Shown one piece after another: positions 1-5,956 of a stretch of DNA of 15,659 nt. Source of the stretch: JBAXQQ01 sp037131695 (GTDB lineage Bacteria; Armatimonadota; Hebobacteria; CAIYQO01); assembly GCA_964638715.1 (NCBI GenBank), contig CAZWZF010000081.1, positions 1 to 15,659 on the forward strand, read 5' to 3'. The position numbers were made by a program, and so were the translations under genes. The notes beneath the pieces are model-generated. The model was not told the origin of the DNA. It worked only from the letters and a program-made list of their open reading frames with translations, and made no database searches. Position 1 is the first letter of the stretch, and each line of letters opens with the position of its first letter.

Positions 1-88
1 TCAAGTTATCCTTTCTATTTTAATGATATATTTTATCAGTTTTAGATAACTAATTAAAGATTATGTTCGCTATATATGATATGCCCCA
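1..88. other. AT-rich non-coding left edge
   Basis: No coding region or RNA gene is recognised here. The stretch is very AT-rich. It has one weak 7-bp inverted repeat (AGTTATC at 4-10 and GATAACT further right, before position 51) with a loop too long for a convincing terminator. It ends at the inverted-repeat element that starts at 89. Confidence 0.5.
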
Positions 89-254
89 AGGGGATCTGTC
101 CCCAGCTCCCGCGACAACGTCTTTCTTATAAAAAGATTCAGTCGTAGCGACAAAATAAAGTTAAAAAACACAACACCATTTAAAAAATCTGTCGCTGTAA
201 CGCTTATTTACATCATTATTCCGGTTCATCGCGGGAGCTGGGGACAGATCCCCT
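89..254. repeat. 166-nt element with 26-bp perfect inverted ends (REPIN/MITE-like)
   Basis: Positions 89-114 and 229-254 are exact reverse complements over 26 bases. Each arm also holds its own small hairpin: GGGGA-TCTG-TCCCC at 90-103 and GGGGA-CAGA-TCCCC at 240-253. A nested pair, AGCGACA (146-152) and TGTCGCT (190-196), lies in the AT-rich interior. There is no open reading frame of note. A pair of inverted hairpins around a short spacer is the plan of REPINs, which are mobilised in trans by RAYT tyrosine transposases; MITEs are the alternative. No target-site duplication is visible at the edges. Confidence 0.75.
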
Positions 255-288
255 ACCACTGCCATCCTTCCTATTAATCACCTTCACT
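250..288 (-). repeat. 39-nt dispersed repeat, module B copy 1
   Basis: Read on the minus strand this contains AGTGAAGGTGAT (277-288), a 7-nt variable stretch, AAGGATGGCAG (259-269), 4 variable bases and AGGGG (250-254). The same blocks in the same order and spacing occur on the plus strand at 14217-14255. The last five bases are also the edge of the inverted-repeat element at 89-254, so the two repeats abut. Confidence 0.7.
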
Positions 289-299
289 AACTTTCAACA

Positions 300-362
300 A
301 TTTACCATTTGCCATTTCCAATTTTCTCTCTTCTCTCTTCTCTCTTCTCTCTTCACTCTTCC
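300..362. repeat. Heptamer tandem array (nine 7-mers)
   Basis: The stretch divides exactly into nine 7-mers. The first four are ATTTACC-like (ATTTACC, ATTTGCC, ATTTCCA, ATTTTCT), followed by three CTCTTCT and then CTCTTCA and CTCTTCC. It begins at the stop codon of the UroD-like gene, so it would be transcribed as that gene's 3' tail. Short tandem heptamers of this kind are known from other bacteria such as filamentous cyanobacteria. Related arrays lie at 4014, 8887, 14131 and 14445. Confidence 0.7.
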
Positions 363-1459
363 TACCGATATGCCAATTCATGACTATAATCAAGGTAAAG
401 CTTCACTGCTTCCGGCGGGACGTTCCAAGGGATGTGGTTGCCTACGCACATAAAGTAGCCGCCGCTCATTTTCGCGGTTTCTACCATTGATTCCACCATG
501 GCGCGTATTTCTGCCGGGTTGTTGCGCATTAATATGCGGTTGTCGCCTTCACCGGCAAGCACCGGGTTATCGTAGCGTTTAGCGACGGATTTGAAGTCGG
601 TGTATGGTTCGGTTACGAAACCGCGGGCACCGCATGCCATTACATCGTCAACATAGTCATCCAACCGGCCATCTACCATGAATATTACTTCTTTGCCGGC
701 ATCTTTCAAAATGCTCCAATATTCCTCGTAGCGGGGGAAGATATATTTATGCATCCAGGCTGGTGAACAGACTGGACCGCGGGTGGTGACGATATCGTCG
801 TGACAGGTGACAAAATTAATCGGCAGCCGTGAAAACGCGCGGAAAACGCGGCGGTTAATCTCCGCGAATTCATCCATCACCGGTTCAAACTCGTCCAGCA
901 GGCAGGCTTCCAGGAATAGTTCCCACCCGAAGGTAAGCATTGGCCACATGAACATGGTGTTGTAAAACCAGGTGCCGGCACTGCTGCATTCCGGTGCTTT
1001 ATCACCCCATTCCGCAGGATAATGCTTGCGGTATTGCTGATAAATGGCTTCTTCGCTGCTGTAGTCCTGCGCCATCACCACGAATTCCCAATCGCTGAAA
1101 TCCGCCTTTGCCAATGGACTGAAGTTCAACACATCATCAACGGTTTTAAATATCGCCTCGCCATGCTCCCAGGTTCCCGTTTCTCCCTCACCCCACCGCA
1201 CGGTGTGGCGTTCCAAATCTGCACTGGGGGCATTGCTATCGCCGCTTAAGCGGGGACGCGGACGCGGGTCGTCAGTATCTGGCACGCCCAATCCCAGCAT
1301 CGGATACATCTCCGCCAACCGCTGCCGGCACTGGCGCGGATGCTCGTAATAATCTATCCCCGTCAGATAAGTCTCGGCATCAGGGTTTGACCAATGCTCG
1401 TAATGCGTCACTTTGCGCGGTCCGCGCCCCATGTAAGTGTCAAAAAATGCGTCACCCAT
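362..1459 (-). CDS. UroD-superfamily protein (uroporphyrinogen decarboxylase/methyltransferase fold)
   Basis: This encodes 365 residues if started at the ATG at 1459, which has GAGGGG (1470-1475) 10 nt upstream. A GTG at 1513 would add 18 residues but lies beyond an operator-like inverted repeat. The C-terminal half has the UroD/MtaA/CmuA layout: HDDIVTTRGPVCSP, then an FPRYEEYW stretch, then FMVDG (about 260-264) at the end of a strand, then GGYFMCVGNHIP near the C-terminus. Members of this superfamily either decarboxylate uroporphyrinogen or move methyl groups between corrinoids and thiols. The HxC zinc pair of MtaA-type methyltransferases is absent here: the equivalent position reads M-V-D-G. 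True heme synthesis is therefore unlikely to be its role and no substrate can be named. No signal peptide is seen. It is divergent from the E1-like gene and is followed by a heptamer array. Confidence 0.8.
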   Translation of the reverse strand: MGDAFFDTYMGRGPRKVTHYEHWSNPDAETYLTGIDYYEHPRQCRQRLAEMYPMLGLGVPDTDDPRPRPRLSGDSNAPSADLERHTVRWGEGETGTWEHGEAIFKTVDDVLNFSPLAKADFSDWEFVVMAQDYSSEEAIYQQYRKHYPAEWGDKAPECSSAGTWFYNTMFMWPMLTFGWELFLEACLLDEFEPVMDEFAEINRRVFRAFSRLPINFVTCHDDIVTTRGPVCSPAWMHKYIFPRYEEYWSILKDAGKEVIFMVDGRLDDYVDDVMACGARGFVTEPYTDFKSVAKRYDNPVLAGEGDNRILMRNNPAEIRAMVESMVETAKMSGGYFMCVGNHIPWNVPPEAVKLYLDYSHELAYR

Positions 1460-1483
1460 AATTAAAATACCCCTCGGTAATCC

Positions 1484-1511
1484 GCTATACTTTATTGTGG
1501 CAAAGTATAGC
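1484..1511 (-). promoter_or_regulatory. Promoter/operator of the UroD-like gene: 10-bp inverted repeat over an extended -10
   Basis: GCTATACTTT (1484-1493) and AAAGTATAGC (1502-1511) are perfect reverse complements separated by 8 nt, 25 nt upstream of the chosen ATG. On the minus strand the distal arm contains TGC-TATACT, an extended -10, with TATACT at 1509-1504. The predicted start of transcription then falls inside the spacer. A dyad covering the -10 and start site is the usual position for a repressor operator. The regulator is unknown and no convincing -35 is seen. Confidence 0.5.
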
Positions 1512-1644
1512 ACAACTGATTTAAAGAATAACAGTAATTTTTAAATATTTCGCGAATATTGTATACAAAATCGGCATTTTTAGGGGGCGAGGGGTTAGGG
1601 ATAATAAAAATATTGGTGGATTGATAATTGCCTGGCTCCACCAT

Positions 1645-1680
1645 TTGGTGTCGGTCCCGGTTGTTGCTATAATACCCAAC
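1645..1680 (+). promoter_or_regulatory. Extended -10 promoter for the E1-like gene, near-leaderless transcript
   Basis: A perfect TATAAT lies at 1668-1673, preceded by TGC (extended -10), with a weak TTGGTG -35 at 1645-1650 and 17-nt spacing. Transcription would begin about position 1680, only some 3 nt before the ATG at 1683. The gene has no Shine-Dalgarno sequence, which fits a leaderless mRNA. Confidence 0.6.
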
Positions 1681-1682
1681 AG

Positions 1683-2447
1683 ATGTTTACTCCTGAAGAA
1701 TTGATGAGATATGGACGGCATATAGCGTTGCCGGGAATGGGTGAGGACGGGCAGCGGCGATTGGCGAAGGCGCGGGTTTTGCTGATTGGCGCGGGTGGTC
1801 TGGGGTCGCCGGTCGCGCTGTATCTTGCCGCGGTGGGTGTCGGGCATATTCGCATCATGGACGCGGATATCGTAGAGATTTCCAACCTGCAGCGCCAGGT
1901 GATGTATGTTACCGCCGATACCGGCAAGTTGAAAGCGCAGGTGATGGCGGCGCGAATGGAACAGATGAACCCGCATATCACCGCCGAAGCAATTACCGAA
2001 CGATTTACCGGGGAAAATGCCGAACAGCAGTTGCAGTGGTGCGATGTCGCCATTGATGCGGTAGACAACCTGGAAACTCGCTACCTGTTAAATGACACCG
2101 CGCTTGCCGCCGGCAAACCGTGGGTGCATGGCAGTGTGCATCAATTCATCGGTCAAACCGCATTCTTTCACCCCGGTGCCGGTCCCTGTTACCGCTGCCT
2201 ATACCCGGATATTTACGCCGCGCCATCCAGTGCCGTGGAAGGAATATTTTCACCGGTACCAGGCTGGATAGGAACCATGCAGGCGACACAAGCATTAAAT
2301 TACCTCAGCGGAGCCAACCAGGTGCCTACCGGAATATTGCACACCATCAACGCGGCAGATATGACTACCCGCCACCTAAAATTTGATATTGATGATGACT
2401 GTGTATGTCAAAAAACAAGCTTGCCCGACATTGCCGGACAAGCTTGA
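1683..2447 (+). CDS. ThiF/MoeB/HesA-family E1-like adenylyltransferase
   Basis: The 254-residue protein is a typical length for the family, which adenylates the C-terminal glycine of a ubiquitin-like sulfur carrier (ThiS, MoaD or similar) for thiamine, molybdopterin or cysteine synthesis. Visible motifs are the nucleotide loop GAGGLGSP (36-43), the conserved D60 and D62 of DADIVEISNLQRQ with the R71-Q72 pair, K82/K84, and D128 in IDAVDN. A first zinc pair is CYRC near residue 180. The second, normally CxxC, is only CVC in DDDCVCQ at the C-terminus. The cysteine that forms the ThiF acyl-disulfide (C184 in E. coli) appears replaced by Ser in APSSAVEGIFSPVPG. That argues for a MoeB-like activity without a persulfide step. 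No carrier-protein gene is adjacent. The start is the only ATG close to the -10 and lacks a ribosome-binding site. Which pathway it serves cannot be told from the sequence. Confidence 0.88.
   Translation: MFTPEELMRYGRHIALPGMGEDGQRRLAKARVLLIGAGGLGSPVALYLAAVGVGHIRIMDADIVEISNLQRQVMYVTADTGKLKAQVMAARMEQMNPHITAEAITERFTGENAEQQLQWCDVAIDAVDNLETRYLLNDTALAAGKPWVHGSVHQFIGQTAFFHPGAGPCYRCLYPDIYAAPSSAVEGIFSPVPGWIGTMQATQALNYLSGANQVPTGILHTINAADMTTRHLKFDIDDDCVCQKTSLPDIAGQA
2410..2446 (-). terminator. Intrinsic terminator of the MtaB-like gene, inside the E1-like reading frame
   Basis: CAAGCTTG at 2416-2423 and 2439-2446 pair as an 8-bp stem, with an inner CCG/CGG extension after one mismatch. On the minus strand the stem is followed by six T (2415-2410). 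It starts 20 nt past the stop codon of the MtaB-like gene. The same bases encode the last residues and part of the stop codon of the convergent E1-like gene, so the hairpin is double-used. In the plus direction there is no T-tract, so termination there is doubtful. Confidence 0.7.
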
Positions 2448-2465
2448 AATCAATTTACTTAACTT

Positions 2466-3863
2466 TTACTTGTAATTCTTCACATCTATTTCATACTGGT
2501 CAAGCAATACTTTTTCATTATCAACTGATGCCACCATGGCAGTTATCAAATCATCTTCATTTTCCGGCAATTCATCTGCCTGGTCTGACAGTAATTCGAG
2601 CCATGGTTCATCCTGCGCTGACAGGATAAATTCCTTGCGCTCTGCAGCCTTGCGCAATTCTGCGATGGTGGCTAATGCCGCCCGGCGCGTACGCAGGTAT
2701 GCCGTTGGTTCGGCAATTATTTCACCGGCAAGGCGTACTACAACATCCGGTCTCAGCACATAGGCCTGCGGATCAAATTGTACATCACTTTCCGCATACC
2801 AGTCGCGCAGAGTGCGGGCAGCTTCCGGTCCATGAGATGATGCGGTGTTGAGCAATCTGGCCGCATAGACTAACTGCTCCAGTGACACGGTTGGCGCCAT
2901 GCCGCCAAGCAGTTTAATATTCTGTACTGATTCATTGCTCCAGATATCGCTGGTAGCGCGGGCAATGTTGCCGACAGGTGAAAGGTGGGCACATGCGGCT
3001 TCCGAACCTTCGCCAGACATCGGGTAACCGGTGATAGCTTTCAGGTACGGATTCTCATACGCGCAGTCTTTACCCGGGCCTAATGCGCCGCGTTCGTGGG
3101 CAACCAGTGCGCGCGCTACTGTCATTACTCGAATGACTGCCGCCCAAACTCGCGGAATGTAGCGTTTTTCTGCCAATACCATCGCGGTATTGCCAAATCC
3201 GCAGGCAGAGTCGCCAGCAGGAACCACGCCATACTTGTTGCTTACTCCTACAATCATATCCCACAGGTAAGCCATGTCTCTGGATCCCAAGATGCCTAAT
3301 CCAAAAGCCACCGCCTGCATATCGGCATTCAAAATGCCATCGTCATGTACCTCTTTTCCGCCGGTAGATTCAATGGAAAGAAGTTCGGCACCGGCCTGGG
3401 CATTCAACTCAAAGCTGCGTACCATGTTGTCCCATAAATCGCCGTCCCGCATGACAGGCGGACGATGATTTTCGCGAATATCATTGGGGGTTACCCGCAG
3501 CGCGCTTTTCAGTCCGTCACTGGCATAATACTTATCGAGTGTTCCGCTGAGTATCGCGGTTATATCGGCACCCCATTCAGGGTTCAAAGTCATTGGCGGC
3601 AGCAATTCAAACTCCGCCACCAGGCCCGGCGCGTGCAAATCAACGGCGCGCTGGCAAGCTTCCTCTATAATTTGCGCAAAATGCGCGTTCACCTTTGGCA
3701 GGCTTTCCTGATTTATTTCCATAGCTGGCAATGTAAAATTCAACTCTGGATAAACGGTACCGCCGCCAATCACCAATCCGCGTTTGGTGGTAACAGGCTT
3801 TGGTGCATGACCGAAAATCAAAAGATCAGGATCAGAAATCGTCAGACTGGTATACTTAGTCAT
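2466..3863 (-). CDS. mtaB: MtaB-like zinc-dependent methanol:corrinoid methyltransferase
   Basis: The 465-residue product matches MtaB, which moves a methyl group from methanol (or a related methyl donor) to the cobalt of a corrinoid protein such as MtaC. MtaB is about 460 residues long, and the similarity runs end to end. The start MTKYTSL at 3863 has AAAGGAG 6 nt upstream; two further in-frame starts up to 3890 have no such site. The three zinc ligands known from the Methanosarcina enzyme are in place: E165 in SIESTGGKEV, C221 in AGDSACGFGNTAM, and C267 in GPGKDCAYEN. No signal peptide is present, so it acts in the cytoplasm. No corrinoid protein, MtaA or activase gene is near, so the substrate and partner are open. 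Bacterial homologues may act on methoxylated compounds instead of methanol. It is divergent from the GH51 operon. Confidence 0.88.
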   Translation of the reverse strand: MTKYTSLTISDPDLLIFGHAPKPVTTKRGLVIGGGTVYPELNFTLPAMEINQESLPKVNAHFAQIIEEACQRAVDLHAPGLVAEFELLPPMTLNPEWGADITAILSGTLDKYYASDGLKSALRVTPNDIRENHRPPVMRDGDLWDNMVRSFELNAQAGAELLSIESTGGKEVHDDGILNADMQAVAFGLGILGSRDMAYLWDMIVGVSNKYGVVPAGDSACGFGNTAMVLAEKRYIPRVWAAVIRVMTVARALVAHERGALGPGKDCAYENPYLKAITGYPMSGEGSEAACAHLSPVGNIARATSDIWSNESVQNIKLLGGMAPTVSLEQLVYAARLLNTASSHGPEAARTLRDWYAESDVQFDPQAYVLRPDVVVRLAGEIIAEPTAYLRTRRAALATIAELRKAAERKEFILSAQDEPWLELLSDQADELPENEDDLITAMVASVDNEKVLLDQYEIDVKNYK

Positions 3864-3899
3864 ATTAGGCTCCTTTGTTTCTGTCATCACAACAGGAAC

Positions 3900-3927
3900 A
3901 TAATAAGTATACCCATGGTTGATTCAA
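3900..3927 (-). promoter_or_regulatory. Possible sigma70-type promoter of the MtaB-like gene
   Basis: On the minus strand TTGAAT (3927-3922) and TATTAT (3905-3900) are separated by 16 nt, which places the start site about 30 nt upstream of the ATG. An alternative -10, TATACT, sits within the spacer. The match is fair but not unique in this AT-rich spacer. Confidence 0.35.
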
Positions 3928-3963
3928 TTGTATCAGTGCCCTACAACTGCTGTTCTTTTTATT

Positions 3964-4006
3964 TTTTTCAGAAATCGTTTGAAATCGTCTGCACGACCGA
4001 AATCGA
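3964..4006 (-). repeat. 43-nt dispersed repeat, module A copy 1
   Basis: Read on the minus strand, this 43-nt stretch is 41/43 identical to plus-strand positions 14162-14204, about 10 kb away in opposite orientation. It includes CGGTCGTGCAGACGATTT and two copies of ACGATTT. As in the second copy, a heptamer array lies directly on its 5' side (4041 down to 4014 here). It has no coding potential. Its position in the divergent promoter region leaves a regulatory effect possible. Confidence 0.8.
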
Positions 4007-4013
4007 AATTTTA

Positions 4014-4041
4014 ATTTGCCATTTGCCATTTACAATTTGTA
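4014..4041. repeat. Heptamer array (four 7-mers)
   Basis: Two exact ATTTGCC units (4014-4027) are followed by the variants ATTTACA and ATTTGTA. It belongs to the same family as the arrays at 300 and 14445. It runs straight into the hairpin at 4034-4061. Confidence 0.6.
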
Positions 4042-4064
4042 ACGCATTTGCGTTACAAATTTTT
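4034..4064 (+). terminator. Terminator-like 12-bp perfect hairpin upstream of the GH51 operon
   Basis: AATTTGTAACGC (4034-4045) and GCGTTACAAATT (4050-4061) are exact reverse complements around an ATTT loop, and a T-run ends at 4064. The form is that of an intrinsic terminator on the plus strand. No plus-strand gene precedes it within 1.5 kb. It may block stray transcription into the GH51 operon, act as an attenuator if a promoter lies upstream, or be a product of the heptamer repeat. The candidate GH51 promoter lies downstream of it. Confidence 0.45.
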
Positions 4065-4097
4065 CTCTTCATTTATTGTTATTTCATACAACTATTG

Positions 4098-4127
4098 ATT
4101 ACATCCACTTGTGTCACGTGGTATTAT
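4098..4127 (+). promoter_or_regulatory. Possible promoter of the GH51-UroD-GNAT/ceramidase operon
   Basis: ATTACA (4098-4103) and TATTAT (4122-4127) are 18 nt apart, with the GH51 start codon 30 nt further on. The spacer contains the palindrome CACGTG. The match is moderate and rests on position as much as on sequence. Confidence 0.35.
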
Positions 4128-4157
4128 TACCGTACCTGATTTTTGAGGGGATTTTTT

Positions 4158-5954
4158 ATGAAAGCTGTTGTTTCTACTGCTGGCGAGGTGTTGGGGTTTG
4201 CCAGCGAGCAGTTAATTGGCAATAACATTGAAGCGTATGAAAATACTATTCCTTCGATGCTGTCTGACCGACTGCGGAATGCCAAATTTGCTGGACCGGA
4301 GAATGTGCAGACCGGCATCGCCGCTGAATGGGAACCTAATGGCAATAATATGGCCGGTTTTTCCTGCCGATTGATTCCCGGTATGTATATGTCGGGACGC
4401 GAGGCGCAGTTGATTCATAATTACACCCAGAATCAATGGGTTGGCATCATGCAGGCTGGCATTCATATTCGCGCCGACGAAGAGTTTGAAATGGAAATAT
4501 GGGCGCGAGCGCAGCATAATCCGGTCACTGTTTCTATCGAACTGCGTATCAGCGGCAAGGAAATCATTCAGCAGTCGGTCACCTTTGATCATGTTCACTG
4601 GCACCGCCGCACCTGCCGGTTAAAATCTCCCGGTACCAGCAACGCTGGCGAACTTCATATAAAGGTTCCCGGTGACAGCCGGATTGTTATAGACCAGGTA
4701 CATCTGCGACCAGTTGGACAGACCCATGTCTGCCAGGAGATGATTGACGCTTTTGATAAATTCCCCTGTCCGGTATTGCGTTTCCCTGGCGGCACTGTGA
4801 CAAATGTCTATCATTGGGAACATGGCGTCGGACCTGTTCACCTGCGCCCGGTTTGTGATGACCCGCAATTTAAATACAAGGTTTACTACGATTTCGGCAC
4901 CGATGAGTTTTTGGAACTTTGCGCCGCGAAAAATATTATTCCTCTTATTACTTTAAACCTGACAACTGCCACACCGGAACAAGCGGCGGAATGGGCTGGC
5001 TATATCCGCAATTGGTACATTTCCCGCGGGATGGCGATTCCGGCGGCATATTTGATGTTCGGCAATGAAAATTATTGGATTCATGAGTACGGCCATATGA
5101 CTGGCGAGATGTATGCCGCCCAACTGCGCGAATTCGTCCCACTGGTGCGCGCGGCATATCCCGAGGCTCGCGTGATGGCAATTGGCGAGTTTGAAGGCGG
5201 CAGCCTGCGCGATAACCCGAATAACCAATGGCGTGCGGTAGTTATCGAAAAAGCGGCGGATTTGTTTGACATGCTGGTGGTCACCCGCTACTGCGGCAGC
5301 GGAGATAATATTACCATCGGTGAAAGCATGGCGAGTGTTGCAAATAACCTGGCGGATAAGGAAGCCGACCTGCAGCGGCAGGCGCAGACTATTCGCGATG
5401 CCGGGCTGAATGCCACCATAGGCATTGTGGAGTGGAACTACTGGACCCGCGCCAGCCACAACGACCACGCTGGATTTTACGAGCCAAATGATATTCGCCA
5501 CTGCCTGTATTCAGCCGGGTATATAAATGCCTTTTGCCGAATGGGTGAGATATTGGAAGTTGCCAATTTTTACGCACTGATAAATACCATGGGAATAATA
5601 CATGTCCATGATGGCCAGGTGCAGTTTTCCGATATGGTGAAGGTGATGAATCTGTATGCCGATGCTCTACCTGGCGATGTCTTGAAACTGGATATTAACG
5701 CGCCGCAACTGACCGAAAAACATAAAACAATTGACGCCAATTTTATTCGCAAAGATGGCAGCATTTACGGATTCCTGATTAATTTCAGCGCGACAGAGAC
5801 CGTCGAAATCTCAATGGAAGGTTTTGGCACCATCAGCGAAGCAACCGGGATATTTGCTACTGATATTTTGCAACCGGTGACAGAGTTTGTCCCCGATATA
5901 AATGGCAGCATTGTATCTATACCACCAATGTCGCTGGTGCGCATAAAAGGTTAG
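4158..5954 (+). CDS. GH51-type alpha-L-arabinofuranosidase, intracellular
   Basis: The 598-residue enzyme should remove terminal alpha-L-arabinofuranosyl groups from arabinose-containing oligosaccharides by a retaining mechanism. The start at 4158 is set by GAGGGGA (4145-4151), 6 nt upstream. Family motifs occur in order: IGNNIEAYENTIPSM near the N-terminus, an N-terminal beta-rich part to about residue 190, RFPGG (208-212) followed by YHWEHGVGP, the acid/base glutamate E304 in FGNEN, and the nucleophile E425 in VEWNYW. A C-terminal beta domain ends at PPMSLVRIKG. There is no signal peptide, so it acts on imported oligosaccharides. It is the first gene of an operon; the next start codon follows its stop after 2 nt. 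GH51 also includes some endoglucanases, so arabinose specificity is a family-level inference. Confidence 0.88.
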   Translation: MKAVVSTAGEVLGFASEQLIGNNIEAYENTIPSMLSDRLRNAKFAGPENVQTGIAAEWEPNGNNMAGFSCRLIPGMYMSGREAQLIHNYTQNQWVGIMQAGIHIRADEEFEMEIWARAQHNPVTVSIELRISGKEIIQQSVTFDHVHWHRRTCRLKSPGTSNAGELHIKVPGDSRIVIDQVHLRPVGQTHVCQEMIDAFDKFPCPVLRFPGGTVTNVYHWEHGVGPVHLRPVCDDPQFKYKVYYDFGTDEFLELCAAKNIIPLITLNLTTATPEQAAEWAGYIRNWYISRGMAIPAAYLMFGNENYWIHEYGHMTGEMYAAQLREFVPLVRAAYPEARVMAIGEFEGGSLRDNPNNQWRAVVIEKAADLFDMLVVTRYCGSGDNITIGESMASVANNLADKEADLQRQAQTIRDAGLNATIGIVEWNYWTRASHNDHAGFYEPNDIRHCLYSAGYINAFCRMGEILEVANFYALINTMGIIHVHDGQVQFSDMVKVMNLYADALPGDVLKLDINAPQLTEKHKTIDANFIRKDGSIYGFLINFSATETVEISMEGFGTISEATGIFATDILQPVTEFVPDINGSIVSIPPMSLVRIKG

Positions 5955-5956
5955 CG

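Noticed and set aside
89..254. Insertion sequence
   Set aside because: Too short to encode a transposase and no target-site duplication is visible; a non-autonomous element is the better description.
300..362. Possible CRISPR array
   Set aside because: The units are 7 nt and contiguous, with no spacers and no cas genes.
1460..1513. GTG start adding 18 residues to the UroD-like protein
   Set aside because: No ribosome-binding site there, and it would place the operator-like dyad within the coding region; the ATG at 1459 has GAGGGG upstream.
1521..2068. Two minus-strand frames of 133-151 codons over the E1-like gene
   Set aside because: Shadows of the E1-like coding region; the plus frame has the GAGGLGSP and DN motifs.
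3465..4139. 224-codon open frame on the plus strand, opposite the 5' end of the MtaB-like gene
   Set aside because: Mostly antisense to a strongly supported gene and running through repeats; no family motif, no ribosome-binding site, odd composition.
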